DNA from: Gyromitra esculenta
Lineage: Eukaryota; Ascomycota; Pezizomycetes; Pezizales; Discinaceae
Assembly: GCA_038503075.1 (NCBI GenBank)
Contig: JBCAML010000006.1
Location: 1,984,001 to 2,048,000 of the forward strand
DNA: 64,000 bases
Direction: 5' to 3'
Below are positions 43,851 through 51,916 of the stretch, in pieces. The notes below the pieces were generated by a model. The model was given only the letters and a program-made list of their open reading frames with translations, ran no database searches and was not told the origin of the DNA. Made by a program: the position numbers and the translations under genes. The first letter of the stretch is position 1. Each line of letters starts with the position of its first letter.

Positions 43851-44284
43851 TCGCTAGCGGCCTCAGTGACCTGTTGCTCTTGTTCTGTAGCATGATGGAG
43901 TGCATTATCTGTCTGAATCCGAGCGGTATTGAGTTTTACCTCATTTTCCCGTTCGCTCTCTTGGAGGTCATCAATTTGGTCCTCGAGGCAGTACAGATCT
44001 CGAGCAGGTTGTAGTCTCGAGGGTCCTCTCCGATGGGCAGGCGCTCTCGTGTGAGGAAGTGCGAAGCGACGGAGATTCCTTCAGTGGAGGGGGCAGCAGG
44101 AGTGGATGAGCTCATGATGTAGTCGGTGAACGGGGTGAGATGTTTTTCTGTAGGTATTCTCGGCCCACTCGGGGGTAACTCGAGGGCGCTTTCGGCGTTA
44201 AACGGGGAAGATGTTTAAAATGGATTGGTGAATCCAAGTGGTGATTCCCACGGAGCAGAAGGTGTAGATAGAGGAAGAACATAA

Positions 44285-44669
44285 TCTCACGGTTCGCTTT
44301 CTCGTTCTCCTTCAAGTATCCCCCGCGAAGCGCGCTACTTGCGAGATACTAACACGTTCGAGAGTGCAGAGTGTCTACAAGTTCTACGCGTATACTTCAG
44401 CAAAGATGACGACGTTCACAATGACAAAGAAAGCGTTCGAGGCTGAATCGAGATAAGATTTTCAAGAATACTGCAGAAGAAACGGTAACGTCGCTGTTGT
44501 TAAGAAGAACAAAGAAATAACAAAATCCATCAGTTAAATACCCCACTTTTCCCAACAAGTCCAATAACCGACAACAGCCGAAATACAATACCATAATAAC
44601 GAAACCCCAAAATCCCTAACAACCATCGAACCGAAACCTAACCCTATAACCGATCCTCAATCCATGAAA
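44285..44669 (-). repeat. R1 5' LTR, eroded (385 bp)
   Basis: TCTCACGG...CCATGAAA. It has lost part of the hairpin and the AAGCAACGT motif. The adjacent primer site is also altered (AAGAACAT at about 44274-44281). It marks the right end of the nested array. Confidence 0.82.
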
Positions 44670-44869
44670 GTATAACAGATTAGATGGATTAGATAAATAT
44701 CACGTGACTAATAGCTTAGTCACTCTCCTCTAGTACTCCGTTCCGTACTCTCCACTTTGTATCCTTTGTATCTTTTCTATTAGTCTCACGCCAACTATAT
44801 ACATGTAAACGTTCGCTTGCGCTCCCTCCCATACATGGGCAAGCCCCCGTACCCTCGATTCCATAACTA
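44670..44869. other. Non-coding, with a short repeat shared with the HNH region
   Basis: No gene seen. 44804-44860 (AACGTTCGCTTGCGCTCCCT onwards) recurs at 46563-46620, and the GGATTAGAT...ATATCACGTGA stretch near 44690 resembles 46640-46660 and 47995-48030. Confidence 0.55.
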
Positions 44870-44878
44870 TAATTTGAT

Positions 44879-45303
44879 GAGCGAACGTTTAATATACCAT
44901 GAAAAACAGGGGGGGTAAGTTTAGTATACCATCACATACCATGACAACGAAACTTGGGCCCTCCACCTACCAAGGCGTCAGTGCGCTCCACACATGTACA
45001 CACAAAGATAGAGCACTTATCAATACTGCTTTGCTAGGGAATTGAACTGTAGCTCGCTTATAAAAATAATGTCATTGCGATGATAGTATAGAGATTTTTT
45101 TAGAAAATTGTAGGGTATGCAACTAGAAATAATTACAAAATATCAATTTTTTTCTCCTGGCTACTGAATTAATACTGAGAGCGCGCTGATACTAGGAGCG
45201 CACTGATGTTTTGGTAGGTGGGGGCCCAAGTTTCGTTGTCATGGTATGTGATGGTATACTAAATTTACCCCCCCGTTTTTCATGGTATATTAAACGTTCG
45301 CTC
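44879..45303. mobile_element. Non-autonomous Mutator-like (MULE) MITE, 425 bp
   Basis: Terminal inverted repeats of about 110 bp (GAGCGAACGTTTAATATACC... and its complement) flanked by the 9-bp direct repeat TAATTTGAT at 44870-44878 and 45304-45312. The ~200-bp centre is AT-rich with no gene. A 9-bp duplication with long TIRs is the mark of MULEs. Confidence 0.82.
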
Positions 45304-45312
45304 TAATTTGAT

Positions 45313-45636
45313 TCGGTGATGTATTTAAATACATCGATGACTAAGCACTGACTAAGAAACTCAATCGTTCCTTTCTAACCAAGGCTGTTGCATAGCTATC
45401 CGTCCGAGACTCCTATTAGCCATGGTCGAATCCACACTCCCTCGTTTAACAGCAATAAACAGAATGAATACCTACTCACATCTGACAACAGACTATCAGC
45501 CCCGCGAACCAACTTCCTTCGCCTGGTCTTCCTTCCTCGCGTAAGCTTCGATGTGGCTATCCTGTCTACCAGTGTCAGTATACATCCCGTCACTAGTAAA
45601 ACATACGGGTCGCAAAGTACTTACAATGTAATCAGC
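45313..45636. other. Intergenic, nothing identified
   Basis: Only short spurious frames. It lies between the MULE MITE and the 3' end of the coiled-coil gene. Confidence 0.5.
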
Positions 45637-46116
45637 CTATTCTTTCCGAATAGGGCCACAATCTTCACCACCACTTTGACGGCAACGCTCGGTAAGTTCA
45701 ACCCACTTCCGCAAAGGTGCCTTGTTGCCGTCCATAGCCTTCATGGTATGTAATGCCGTTTCGAGGGCCATCGATTGAGTGGTTTGCATCTCGGCTCCAA
45801 GATCCTGAATATCCGCTTTGATTTCCGTAATATCCGCTTTGATTTCCGTAATATCCGCTTTGATTTCAGTAATATCCGCTTTGAGTTCCGTAATTTGAGA
45901 CTGGGCGGCTTCAAACTTTATTTCGGTCATGTTCAGAGCGTGAGCCCTGCCAGAACGTGCCTCGAAGATTACAGCACCCGAGCCGATAACTGCTGCAGCG
46001 AGAGTGGCCGTTGGTCCTCCATAGCGGAGAATCAGTTCTGGTAGCAACAAAGTGTTTTGTAAGCAAACCTTCATCAGGATAAAACGATAAGACGATAACG
46101 TACTTTGAAAACTCAT
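45637..46116 (-). CDS. Small membrane-anchored coiled-coil protein (hypothetical)
   Basis: Not recognised as a known family. Unspliced it is 159 aa. An in-frame 66-bp GTACGT...CTACCAG segment (46103-46038) could be an intron, giving 137 aa starting MSFQKLILRYGGP. The N-terminus has a hydrophobic stretch (TATLAAAVIGSGAVIF), a likely membrane segment. It is followed by a coiled coil built from a seven-residue unit (ELKADIT/EIKADIT) encoded by four 21-bp repeats, then a polar tail (KWVELTERCRQSGGEDCG). The upstream region is shared with the two HNH genes, so it may be co-regulated with them. It resembles mitochondrial or organelle coiled-coil anchors only in general form. Confidence 0.6.
   Translation of the reverse strand: MSFQSTLSSYRFILMKVCLQNTLLLPELILRYGGPTATLAAAVIGSGAVIFEARSGRAHALNMTEIKFEAAQSQITELKADITEIKADITEIKADITEIKADIQDLGAEMQTTQSMALETALHTMKAMDGNKAPLRKWVELTERCRQSGGEDCGPIRKE
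45809..45892 (-). repeat. Four tandem 21-bp repeats inside the coiled-coil gene
   Basis: Unit ATATCCGCTTTGATTTCCGT A on the plus strand, four times with two substitutions. Each unit encodes one heptad, so copy number changes would alter coiled-coil length without shifting the frame. Confidence 0.9.
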
Positions 46117-46725
46117 GACGCCCGTCTATAGAGCGATGATAGTTGGCCCTTTTGTCCTGCTAGGAGAGTGGTGTTGGTCGCTGTGCTGTTCGTCCTGCAA
46201 GTGTGATGTACGAGTGATAGAGAATCTGGTCAATTCTTGGGGGTGGATGCTCCCTATACACCGTATTGTGAGTCGGCCGGGTAATAAGATATTACCGCAT
46301 CTGGTCGACACTGGTGTGTGGCGCTGACTTCTAGTGTCAGGCGTTGGTGACAAGGGTAAGGGTTCAATGTGGTGGCTTGAACGTACATCTCAGTCCGGTG
46401 CCAGGAAATGCCTTACTTAGTGTTCAATCTTCTGCGTATATTGCTTACTGGTTCCAGGTGGCAGGAAACAGAGAGGGAATCATAGAAGGCGGTTGACGCC
46501 AGCTACTCTCTGTTTCCTCTGGCCCCTTCCATACCGGAACGGTGTCTCTCTTACTAATACATCAACGTTCGCTTGCGCTCCCTCCCATACAGGGGCAAGC
46601 CCCCGTACCCCCCGATCCATAATATAATTAATAGATCTAATGGATTAGATGATATCACGTGAATTTACTCGGTTAACAATAGACATTAGAATTAATTATT
46701 AGATACAAACGCCTTGTCTTCCACT
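46117..46725. other. Intergenic with inverted repeat and duplicated blocks
   Basis: Holds the shared upstream block, a 12-bp perfect inverted repeat (GGAAACAGAGAG at 46464 and CTCTCTGTTTCC to 46517) and the AACGTTCGC repeat (46563-46620). The AT-rich 3' flank of the HNH gene follows. No gene was seen. Confidence 0.6.
46224..46385 (-). repeat. Shared upstream region, copy 1 (in front of the coiled-coil gene)
   Basis: Matches 47644-47780 and 49265-49410, which precede the two HNH genes in the same orientation (GGATGCTSCCTATA, GGCCGGGTAATRA, TTACCGCATC, GTGTGGCGCTGACTTCT). A TATATA-like box lies within the other two copies and is changed to TATACA here. Confidence 0.75.
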
Positions 46726-47630
46726 TCACGTGACTCCAGCCAGGCGAGTGAACAGCTCGTATTGCATCCTCTCCTCAGCCTTAGGACCGCTGAGAATCCC
46801 ACCAATCATGTCAGAACCAGGCGGGAAATCAACTTCGAATATAGGCTCGCCAACTCCCCTCATATTCGCCAAGACTGCCTGCCTGAAATGCCAGCGCAAC
46901 AGCTGGTCGACTGGCCTATGAGGATCGTCACGGAACCGTTGGTCGAGATGCTTCCCCGCCACACCAAATCCGTCGACATCGAAACAGACAATCTTGTAAT
47001 TATCGTCTGGATTGATTGACACATCGTAGTCATCGAAAAGCGAGTGAATGCTATTGTCAAGCAACATCCCATTCTGAACCGAGTTGATAGATCCTGCGGA
47101 CTCGATAGCCAACGGAATAGTGATCCAGCGATCGTAGTCATTGCGAATCCAGTGATCTTCGTATGCCAAAGGAAATACGTGTGCAGCTTCAAAACCTCTC
47201 CAGGAGCGAAGACTAAGTAACCTGCGCCCTGTGATAACGCATCGCCGGTCTCGCTCACGGACAGCATCACGGAACGCAGCGTTACGAGTTCCGCTAGCAA
47301 CAGAAGTCGTACGGACCAGCCAAGGCTCACTATTGACTGTGATGGATCCTATTGAAGCGAGTCAGTGCTGATCATTTATAGTCGTAGAAGAAACCTACCA
47401 TCTGTGAAAATGTAGTAGTTGCCCGGCTGGAACGGATGGCAGTCTCTCTGGACGGTCGTGCCACCATCGTCCCGTATGAAGTAGTCGTGATTGAAGATAC
47501 AGATGATCTCCACCATTGAGTAGAAGTTGGCGTTCGTCACGCCGTTAGTGAGGGTGAGGCCTCCAAGAGCCTCTGTAGGGTCATTAGCATTGTAGATGTG
47601 GACGTTGCGTCCCAGTGAGCGATTAGACAT
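46726..47630 (-). CDS. HNH endonuclease-domain protein 1 (284 aa, 2 exons)
   Basis: Exons 47630-47399 and 47348-46726, intron 50 bp (GTAGGT, CACTGAC, AATAG). ATG at 47630: MSNRSLGRNVHIYNANDP. The second exon carries an HNH_2-type domain: RCVITG, FEAAHVFPL (first His), then SINSVQNGMLLDNSIHSLFDDY (Asn and second His). The C-terminal ~100 residues (FRDDPHRPVDQLLRWHFRQAVLANM) are conserved in its paralogue. Fungal HNH_2 proteins of this size are common and mostly uncharacterised; nuclease activity on DNA or RNA is inferred from the motif. It is a tandem duplicate of the gene at 48276-49228, which has an extra intron where this one is continuous. Confidence 0.85.
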
Positions 47631-47643
47631 GTGGGTAGCCTTC

Positions 47644-47780
47644 CAGAATCTGGTCAATTCTCGGGGGTGGATGCTGCCTATATACCGTAAAGTGAGACGG
47701 CCGGGTAATGAAGTATTACCGCATCGGGTTGACACTGGTGTGTGGCGCTGACTTCTCAATGGCGTCAAGGGTTAGGTGAA
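47644..47780 (-). promoter_or_regulatory. Shared upstream region, copy 2 (HNH gene 1)
   Basis: Immediately upstream of the HNH1 start. It contains TATATA (plus-strand CCTATATACCG near 47675) about 50 bp from the ATG, and the blocks shared with the other two copies. Likely the promoter. Confidence 0.6.
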
Positions 47781-48072
47781 ATCTTTCGATTTCTGAGGTA
47801 GTTCCGAGAACGGTGTCAAGAGAACCAAACCTTGTTTTCTGATCTACTGCGTATATCTTATTCTTGGTGCCAGGTGCCAGCAAAGAGAGAGGGAATCATA
47901 ATAGGGGCTGGCGCCCCTCTCTCTCTTTGCCTCCCACCTTAGTCAGGTGCTCTCTCCTATACAGGGGTTCTTCCATAATATAATTAGGAGATCTGATGGA
48001 TTAGATATATATTTTGATAAATATCACGGAGATTCACTCCGTTAATAATAGACATTAAGAATTAATTATTAC

Positions 48073-48244
48073 AGTACAATCGCCCTACAAGAATACGGTT
48101 GGCTCCGAAAACCATATTCTTATAGAAGAGCTATTCTTATATGAAAAGCAGGCCACACTCAAATTTACCCCGTCAGAACTGGATTCAGCATTCTTATAAG
48201 GCGAGTATTCTTATAGTTAGTGTTGTTATAGGGCGATTGTACTG
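48073..48244. mobile_element. pogo/Fot1-type MITE, 172 bp, TA duplication
   Basis: Termini CAGTACAATCGCCCTA and TAGGGCGATTGTACTG are perfect inverted repeats (16 bp), with TA on each side (48071-48072, 48245-48246). CAGTA...TACTG ends and TA target are typical of the Tc1/mariner pogo-Fot1 group. The equivalent flank of HNH gene 1 (about 46695-46715) lacks it and shows the empty site. Confidence 0.83.
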
Positions 48245-48275
48245 TAAAGCACAAAGGCCTTGTCCTTCAACCCAC

Positions 48276-49228
48276 TCACGTGATTCTCGCCAAGCGACTG
48301 AAGAGCTCGTACTCCATCCGCTCCCCGGCCCTTGGACCACTCATGATCTCTCCCACCATGTCTGAACCAGGTGGGAAATCACACTCGAAGATCGGCTCTC
48401 CCGCTCCCCTCATGTTAGCCAACACAGCTTGTCTGAAGTGCCAGCGAAACAGCTGGTCGACGGGCCTCCGGGGATCGTCAAGGAACTCCCGGTCGAGATG
48501 CTTGCCGGCTACGCCATCTAGATCAAGATCGAAGCAGACGATTTTATAGTCGTCCTAGTAATCGTCAGCCACTGATACTTGTTACTTCCTGGTTAAAAAA
48601 AACCTACATCAGGATTGATAGACACAAAATAATTATCAAAAAGATCATGCATGTTAGATCTGAGTAACATGCCATTCTGAACCGAGTTAATAGATCCTCC
48701 ATTATCCGCCGGAATGGTGATCCACCGACAATAGTCATGCTCCTTCCAGTTCCCGTCGTAGGCCAAAGGGAAGATATGCGCAGCCTCGAAGCTCGTCCAG
48801 ATACCGCGATCAGCACCGAGCGCCCGCTGCCCTGTTATGACGCATCGCTTATCCCGCTCACGGACAGCATCACGAAACGCTACCACACGGGTTCCGGTAT
48901 TCAGCGAGATGGTACGAACTAGCCAAGGCTCATTATTGACAGTGATGGAACCTATTGGAGTGAGTAGCTTGACGATGTAAGCGTGGAGGAACCTACCATT
49001 TGTGAGAATGTAGTAGTTGCCCGGCTGGAGCAGATGGCTATCTCTCTGGATGGCTATACTGCCCTCATCCCGTATGAAGTAGTCGCGATCGAAGATACAG
49101 ATGACTTCTACCATCGAATAGAAATTGGCGTTCGTCACACCGTTTGCAAGAACCAAGCCTCCTAGCTCGGCAGCGGGATCGTTAGCATTGTAGATGTGGA
49201 CGTTGCGTCCCAGTGAGCGATTAGACAT
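48276..49228 (-). CDS. HNH endonuclease-domain protein 2 (284 aa, 3 exons)
   Basis: Exons 49228-48997, 48951-48608 and 48554-48276. The introns are 45 bp (48996-48952) and 53 bp (48607-48555; GTAGGT, GGCTGAC, TACTAG). The first intron is at the same place as in HNH gene 1 and the second is unique. HNH_2 motifs: RCVITGQRALGADRG, SFEAAHIFPLAYDGNW, SINSVQNGMLLRSNMHDLFDNY. The C-terminus matches HNH1 (VDQLFRWHFRQAVLANMRG; ends RLARIT). Intron 1 is a multiple of three with no stop, so unspliced reading is possible but would add 15 residues absent from the paralogue. Same orientation and the same upstream block as HNH1. Confidence 0.86.
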
Positions 49229-49661
49229 GTGGGTAGCCTTCCGTCCTGCAGAGTAGCTGTAGAAGATATGGGGGATGCTGCCTATATACTGTATTGTGAG
49301 ACGGCCGGGTAATGAATTACTACCGCATCGGGTTGAAACTGGCGTGTGGCACTGACTTCTGGTGTCAGGCGTTGGTGTCAAGGGTTAGGTTAAATCACGG
49401 GTGGCTTTAACGTACAATGCAGACTGGGTCAAAGATTGTATATCATAGAAATGCAAACTACTGAGTATTTTACTTATCATCTCCACAAATTAATCACGAT
49501 TGATCTCTGGCACCAAAGCACACAACAAACTAAATTACCGAAACAAAAGAGAAAGCCTCTCGTTGCGACCAGTTATGCCAGCGTCCCAGCACGGCACTTG
49601 TCCATAGTCAGTCAGAATCGTCCCGCATTTTTCTGTTTTTGGATACATTCCCATATTGAGG
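49229..49661. other. Shared upstream region copy 3 and intergenic
   Basis: 49265-49410 repeats the block found before HNH1 and the coiled-coil gene, with CCTATATACTG near 49275. The rest to 49661 has no feature I can name. Confidence 0.6.
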
Positions 49662-50939
49662 TCACATATGCCGGCCCTCCACGGTAGTGACCTCTTTGCC
49701 TTCAGTTTTGAACACAATCGCGGGCCCGGGAGTAAGCTTAGGCAAAGGCTTGACATTCGGCTTCAGGTCGGACTTGCATTCAGACCCCAACCCAATACTC
49801 GAACCAAGAACGAAACCACCCCATCTAGTTGATGTATCCCCTAATTTGGGCGCTGGGACATCGGCGCACCCATCAGAGACTCCTTTCTTAATGACAGCTG
49901 GATCGGTACGTTTGGTGTTCGGGTCGCTGGTGTTGTGATTAATCTCGAGAGAGCGACGCAACCATTCCGGGGAATCTAACTTTACGGGAATAAGTTGAGT
50001 GGTACGTCGCCCTCCTCTAAAGGATCCTCTTCCACGAAGATTCGCCATAGAGCCCCCAAAATAGTAGGGGTTCGCTACCTCCTGCTTTTCAGCTTGCGGC
50101 CTAAGAATTTCATTATCCTTCTTGGTCTCAACGAGTCTTCTGCTGATCTTCTCCGTCAAATCGTTTGCAAAGTCTCCTCCCCCCTTGATTAGCTCTCTCA
50201 TTTCCTTAGTTCGCAGTGCTGTGAAATTGAATGCAGCGAATTGAGAGACGACCCGCCTAAGAGGATCTTCGACGCTATTTGTTGAAGAATACGTATACCG
50301 CACAAGCTCAACAAAATTACTCTTTATAGGAGAATCAGACGTAACAGAGCCAATGTCGGCAAGCGTTCTCGAGAGCCGTTGAATAGATAATGCACAGAGA
50401 GCCTCGATCTCAAGCCTCAGCGCCAGTACGTAAATCTTTGTGTGCGTAAGAAAAACCTCCTCAAAGTCGTACTCAGTAGGACCGAAGTATTTCATTGTAA
50501 ACGGTTCCGCCGTAGATAGCTTTCGTGGTAGGTCTAGACCAGTAGTAGTGTAACATTCTGATAACGGTGTCAAAGGCCGTTCTAACGAAGATCCATCCTC
50601 AGATTCTTCTGAAGGCGGATCCGAGGCAACCTGTTGCGCAGATTTTCCTTTCACTCCATGCTCTGGTATCAACTCGCTTAACGGTGTCGATACAGTAATG
50701 TTTAGTGGTACAGGGTCGGGGCAATGATAATCGCCAGTATAGACATATTCGACAAAACGTCCTAAAGTCTTTGTGTCCCAAGCACCGATATTGATCTCTC
50801 GGTCTTCGTCCGGTTTCATACGCTCGATAAGGACTCTAAGAGGCTCGGATAATGAAGATAGGAGATCTCCGTGGACCAGGAAGCATTCCCGCTGAGATTC
50901 TGGGGCAAGCTTCCATACTTCGGATTTCCAGAGCCTGCA
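49662..50939 (-). CDS. BTB/POZ-domain protein 1 (5' exon unresolved)
   Basis: Long frame ending RHM at 49662. The BTB core covers LVHGDLLSSLSEPLRVLIER (just upstream of the first ATG), INIGAWDTKTLGRFVEYVYTG and DYHCPDP. A helical region follows (FEEVFLTHTKIYVLALRLEIEALCALSIQRL; a BACK-like segment), then a low-complexity tail with an RGRGSFRGGRR motif that could bind nucleic acid. The reading frame of the BTB start continues upstream of ATG 50819 to about 50939 and then meets a stop, with a TTAG acceptor there. The true start is therefore probably in an upstream exon (an ATG exists near 51020). BTB proteins usually dimerise and act as adaptors; no function is known here. Confidence 0.78.
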   Translation of the reverse strand, partial: CRLWKSEVWKLAPESQRECFLVHGDLLSSLSEPLRVLIERMKPDEDREINIGAWDTKTLGRFVEYVYTGDYHCPDPVPLNITVSTPLSELIPEHGVKGKSAQQVASDPPSEESEDGSSLERPLTPLSECYTTTGLDLPRKLSTAEPFTMKYFGPTEYDFEEVFLTHTKIYVLALRLEIEALCALSIQRLSRTLADIGSVTSDSPIKSNFVELVRYTYSSTNSVEDPLRRVVSQFAAFNFTALRTKEMRELIKGGGDFANDLTEKISRRLVETKKDNEILRPQAEKQEVANPYYFGGSMANLRGRGSFRGGRRTTQLIPVKLDSPEWLRRSLEINHNTSDPNTKRTDPAVIKKGVSDGCADVPAPKLGDTSTRWGGFVLGSSIGLGSECKSDLKPNVKPLPKLTPGPAIVFKTEGKEVTTVEGRHM

Positions 50940-51916
50940 TTCTAATCAGCGGATCTGGATAGTTTATAGTTCTTTCTTCTTCCTGGGGAAACGAACCCGT
51001 AGAATCTCGATGACATCTTAACTCTACTACCAGCAGAACTTTAGAAAAAGTACGTGCTCGAGTGCTATAGCTACAAATGGTGGACGTAGTGTCGACGCGT
51101 GCTGTAGTATCCACGCAAGGCAGCCGTTGCAGGGAACTCTAGCCCTAACCCTCAACAGTGGCTGCCTGATTTCTATCAGTAATCATTAATTTCTTTGTCC
51201 AGTAAATATTACGGCGTCAAGACTGTTAACGTGTGACAAGTGGTGCCTACCCACCAGCATGTCTCACCATTTATTAGATATCACTCGATAAGTAATCAAA
51301 TCCTCTCTATTGACTTTCACAGTTTCCCTAGTAAATCCTCCTGACCTTTAGCGACCCGTTTAAAAAGACATATTCGGGGATTTATGATCATGTCATTGAT
51401 ATCGATATACCATATAAGTAACATAATACCTATGCCTAAAAACACTTGCCCCCCCTCAAAACAAACCCTCGATTCCTCCACACAAGACGGTTTTTTTGGT
51501 CCCCTTATGAAGCTGGAGGCTCAAAGCTTGGGGCCTAAATCTAGGTTTCTAAAGCCGCGGCAAGCGCCTTTATGCATCACCTCATGGGAGGAAGCGGCTT
51601 CGCCGCAGGGACAACTTACCGCATCCGGACAGATATAGTAATCTCCGTGTCTCAGAAGCCGTGTCAAGATTGCTGCCTAAGGTTTGTCGAATAAACTGCC
51701 TGTTGGTTTTTATGTGCTATGAGGAGTCCCGATACCCTATAAAGGGAGTATCTCGCCCACCTTTTCATTACTTCTCTATAGTCTCAAGCCTACTAGCTAC
51801 ACGTTCATATCTCGGAATAACCACTTCTCTCGTGCTCCATACCTCTTACCATTTTCAGCTGGTCAGTGATTTGTCAGAATCAAAGTCGATTACCCTGGGC
51901 TCCTCCGTCTGAGACT
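50940..51916. other. Intergenic, nothing firm
   Basis: Probably contains the first exon and promoter of BTB protein 1 (50940-51120). From 51130 to the GTPase start I see no gene, only AT-rich sequence and short frames. Confidence 0.5.

Larger units (their letters stand above)
37036..44115 (-). pseudogene. R1 gag in two pieces (37036-38076, 43851-44115)
   Basis: The C-terminal piece holds the Gag core (37228-37845, NFDENSKMDALEHGMS) and a damaged zinc knuckle (PDHSYANC). R7 separates it from the N-terminal piece, whose ATG is near 44115 (MSSSTPAAPSTEG). The two pieces join in frame across R7 with no duplicated target (reading T-E-A-A-S-D-L-I-T-Q-L). Confidence 0.82.
8040..44669 (-). mobile_element. 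R1: outermost family II Ty3/Gypsy element, heavily interrupted
   Basis: Minus-strand element that forms the frame of the whole array. 3' LTR remnant 8040-8378. Pol pieces 8379-9402, 9807-10003, 10413-11687, 35425-36151 and 36574-37039. Gag 37036-38076 and 43851-44115. 5' LTR 44285-44669. Insertions are R3 (in the 3' LTR), solo LTRs at 9403, 10004 and 36152, R2 (11688-35424) and R7 (38077-43850). It is the oldest member, since everything else lies in or on it. Its own target duplication cannot be tested because the left end of its 3' LTR is beyond R3, outside the window. Confidence 0.88.
47631..48275. other. Intergenic between the HNH paralogues
   Basis: In order: shared upstream block, an inverted repeat (GCAAAGAGAGAG at 47880 and CTCTCTCTTTGC to 47930), the AT-rich 3' flank block, and the pogo-type MITE. 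Confidence 0.6.

Noticed and set aside
51130..51155. GCCCTAACCCTCAAC, resembling a telomere repeat
   Set aside because: A single partial unit, not an array; ordinary sequence.
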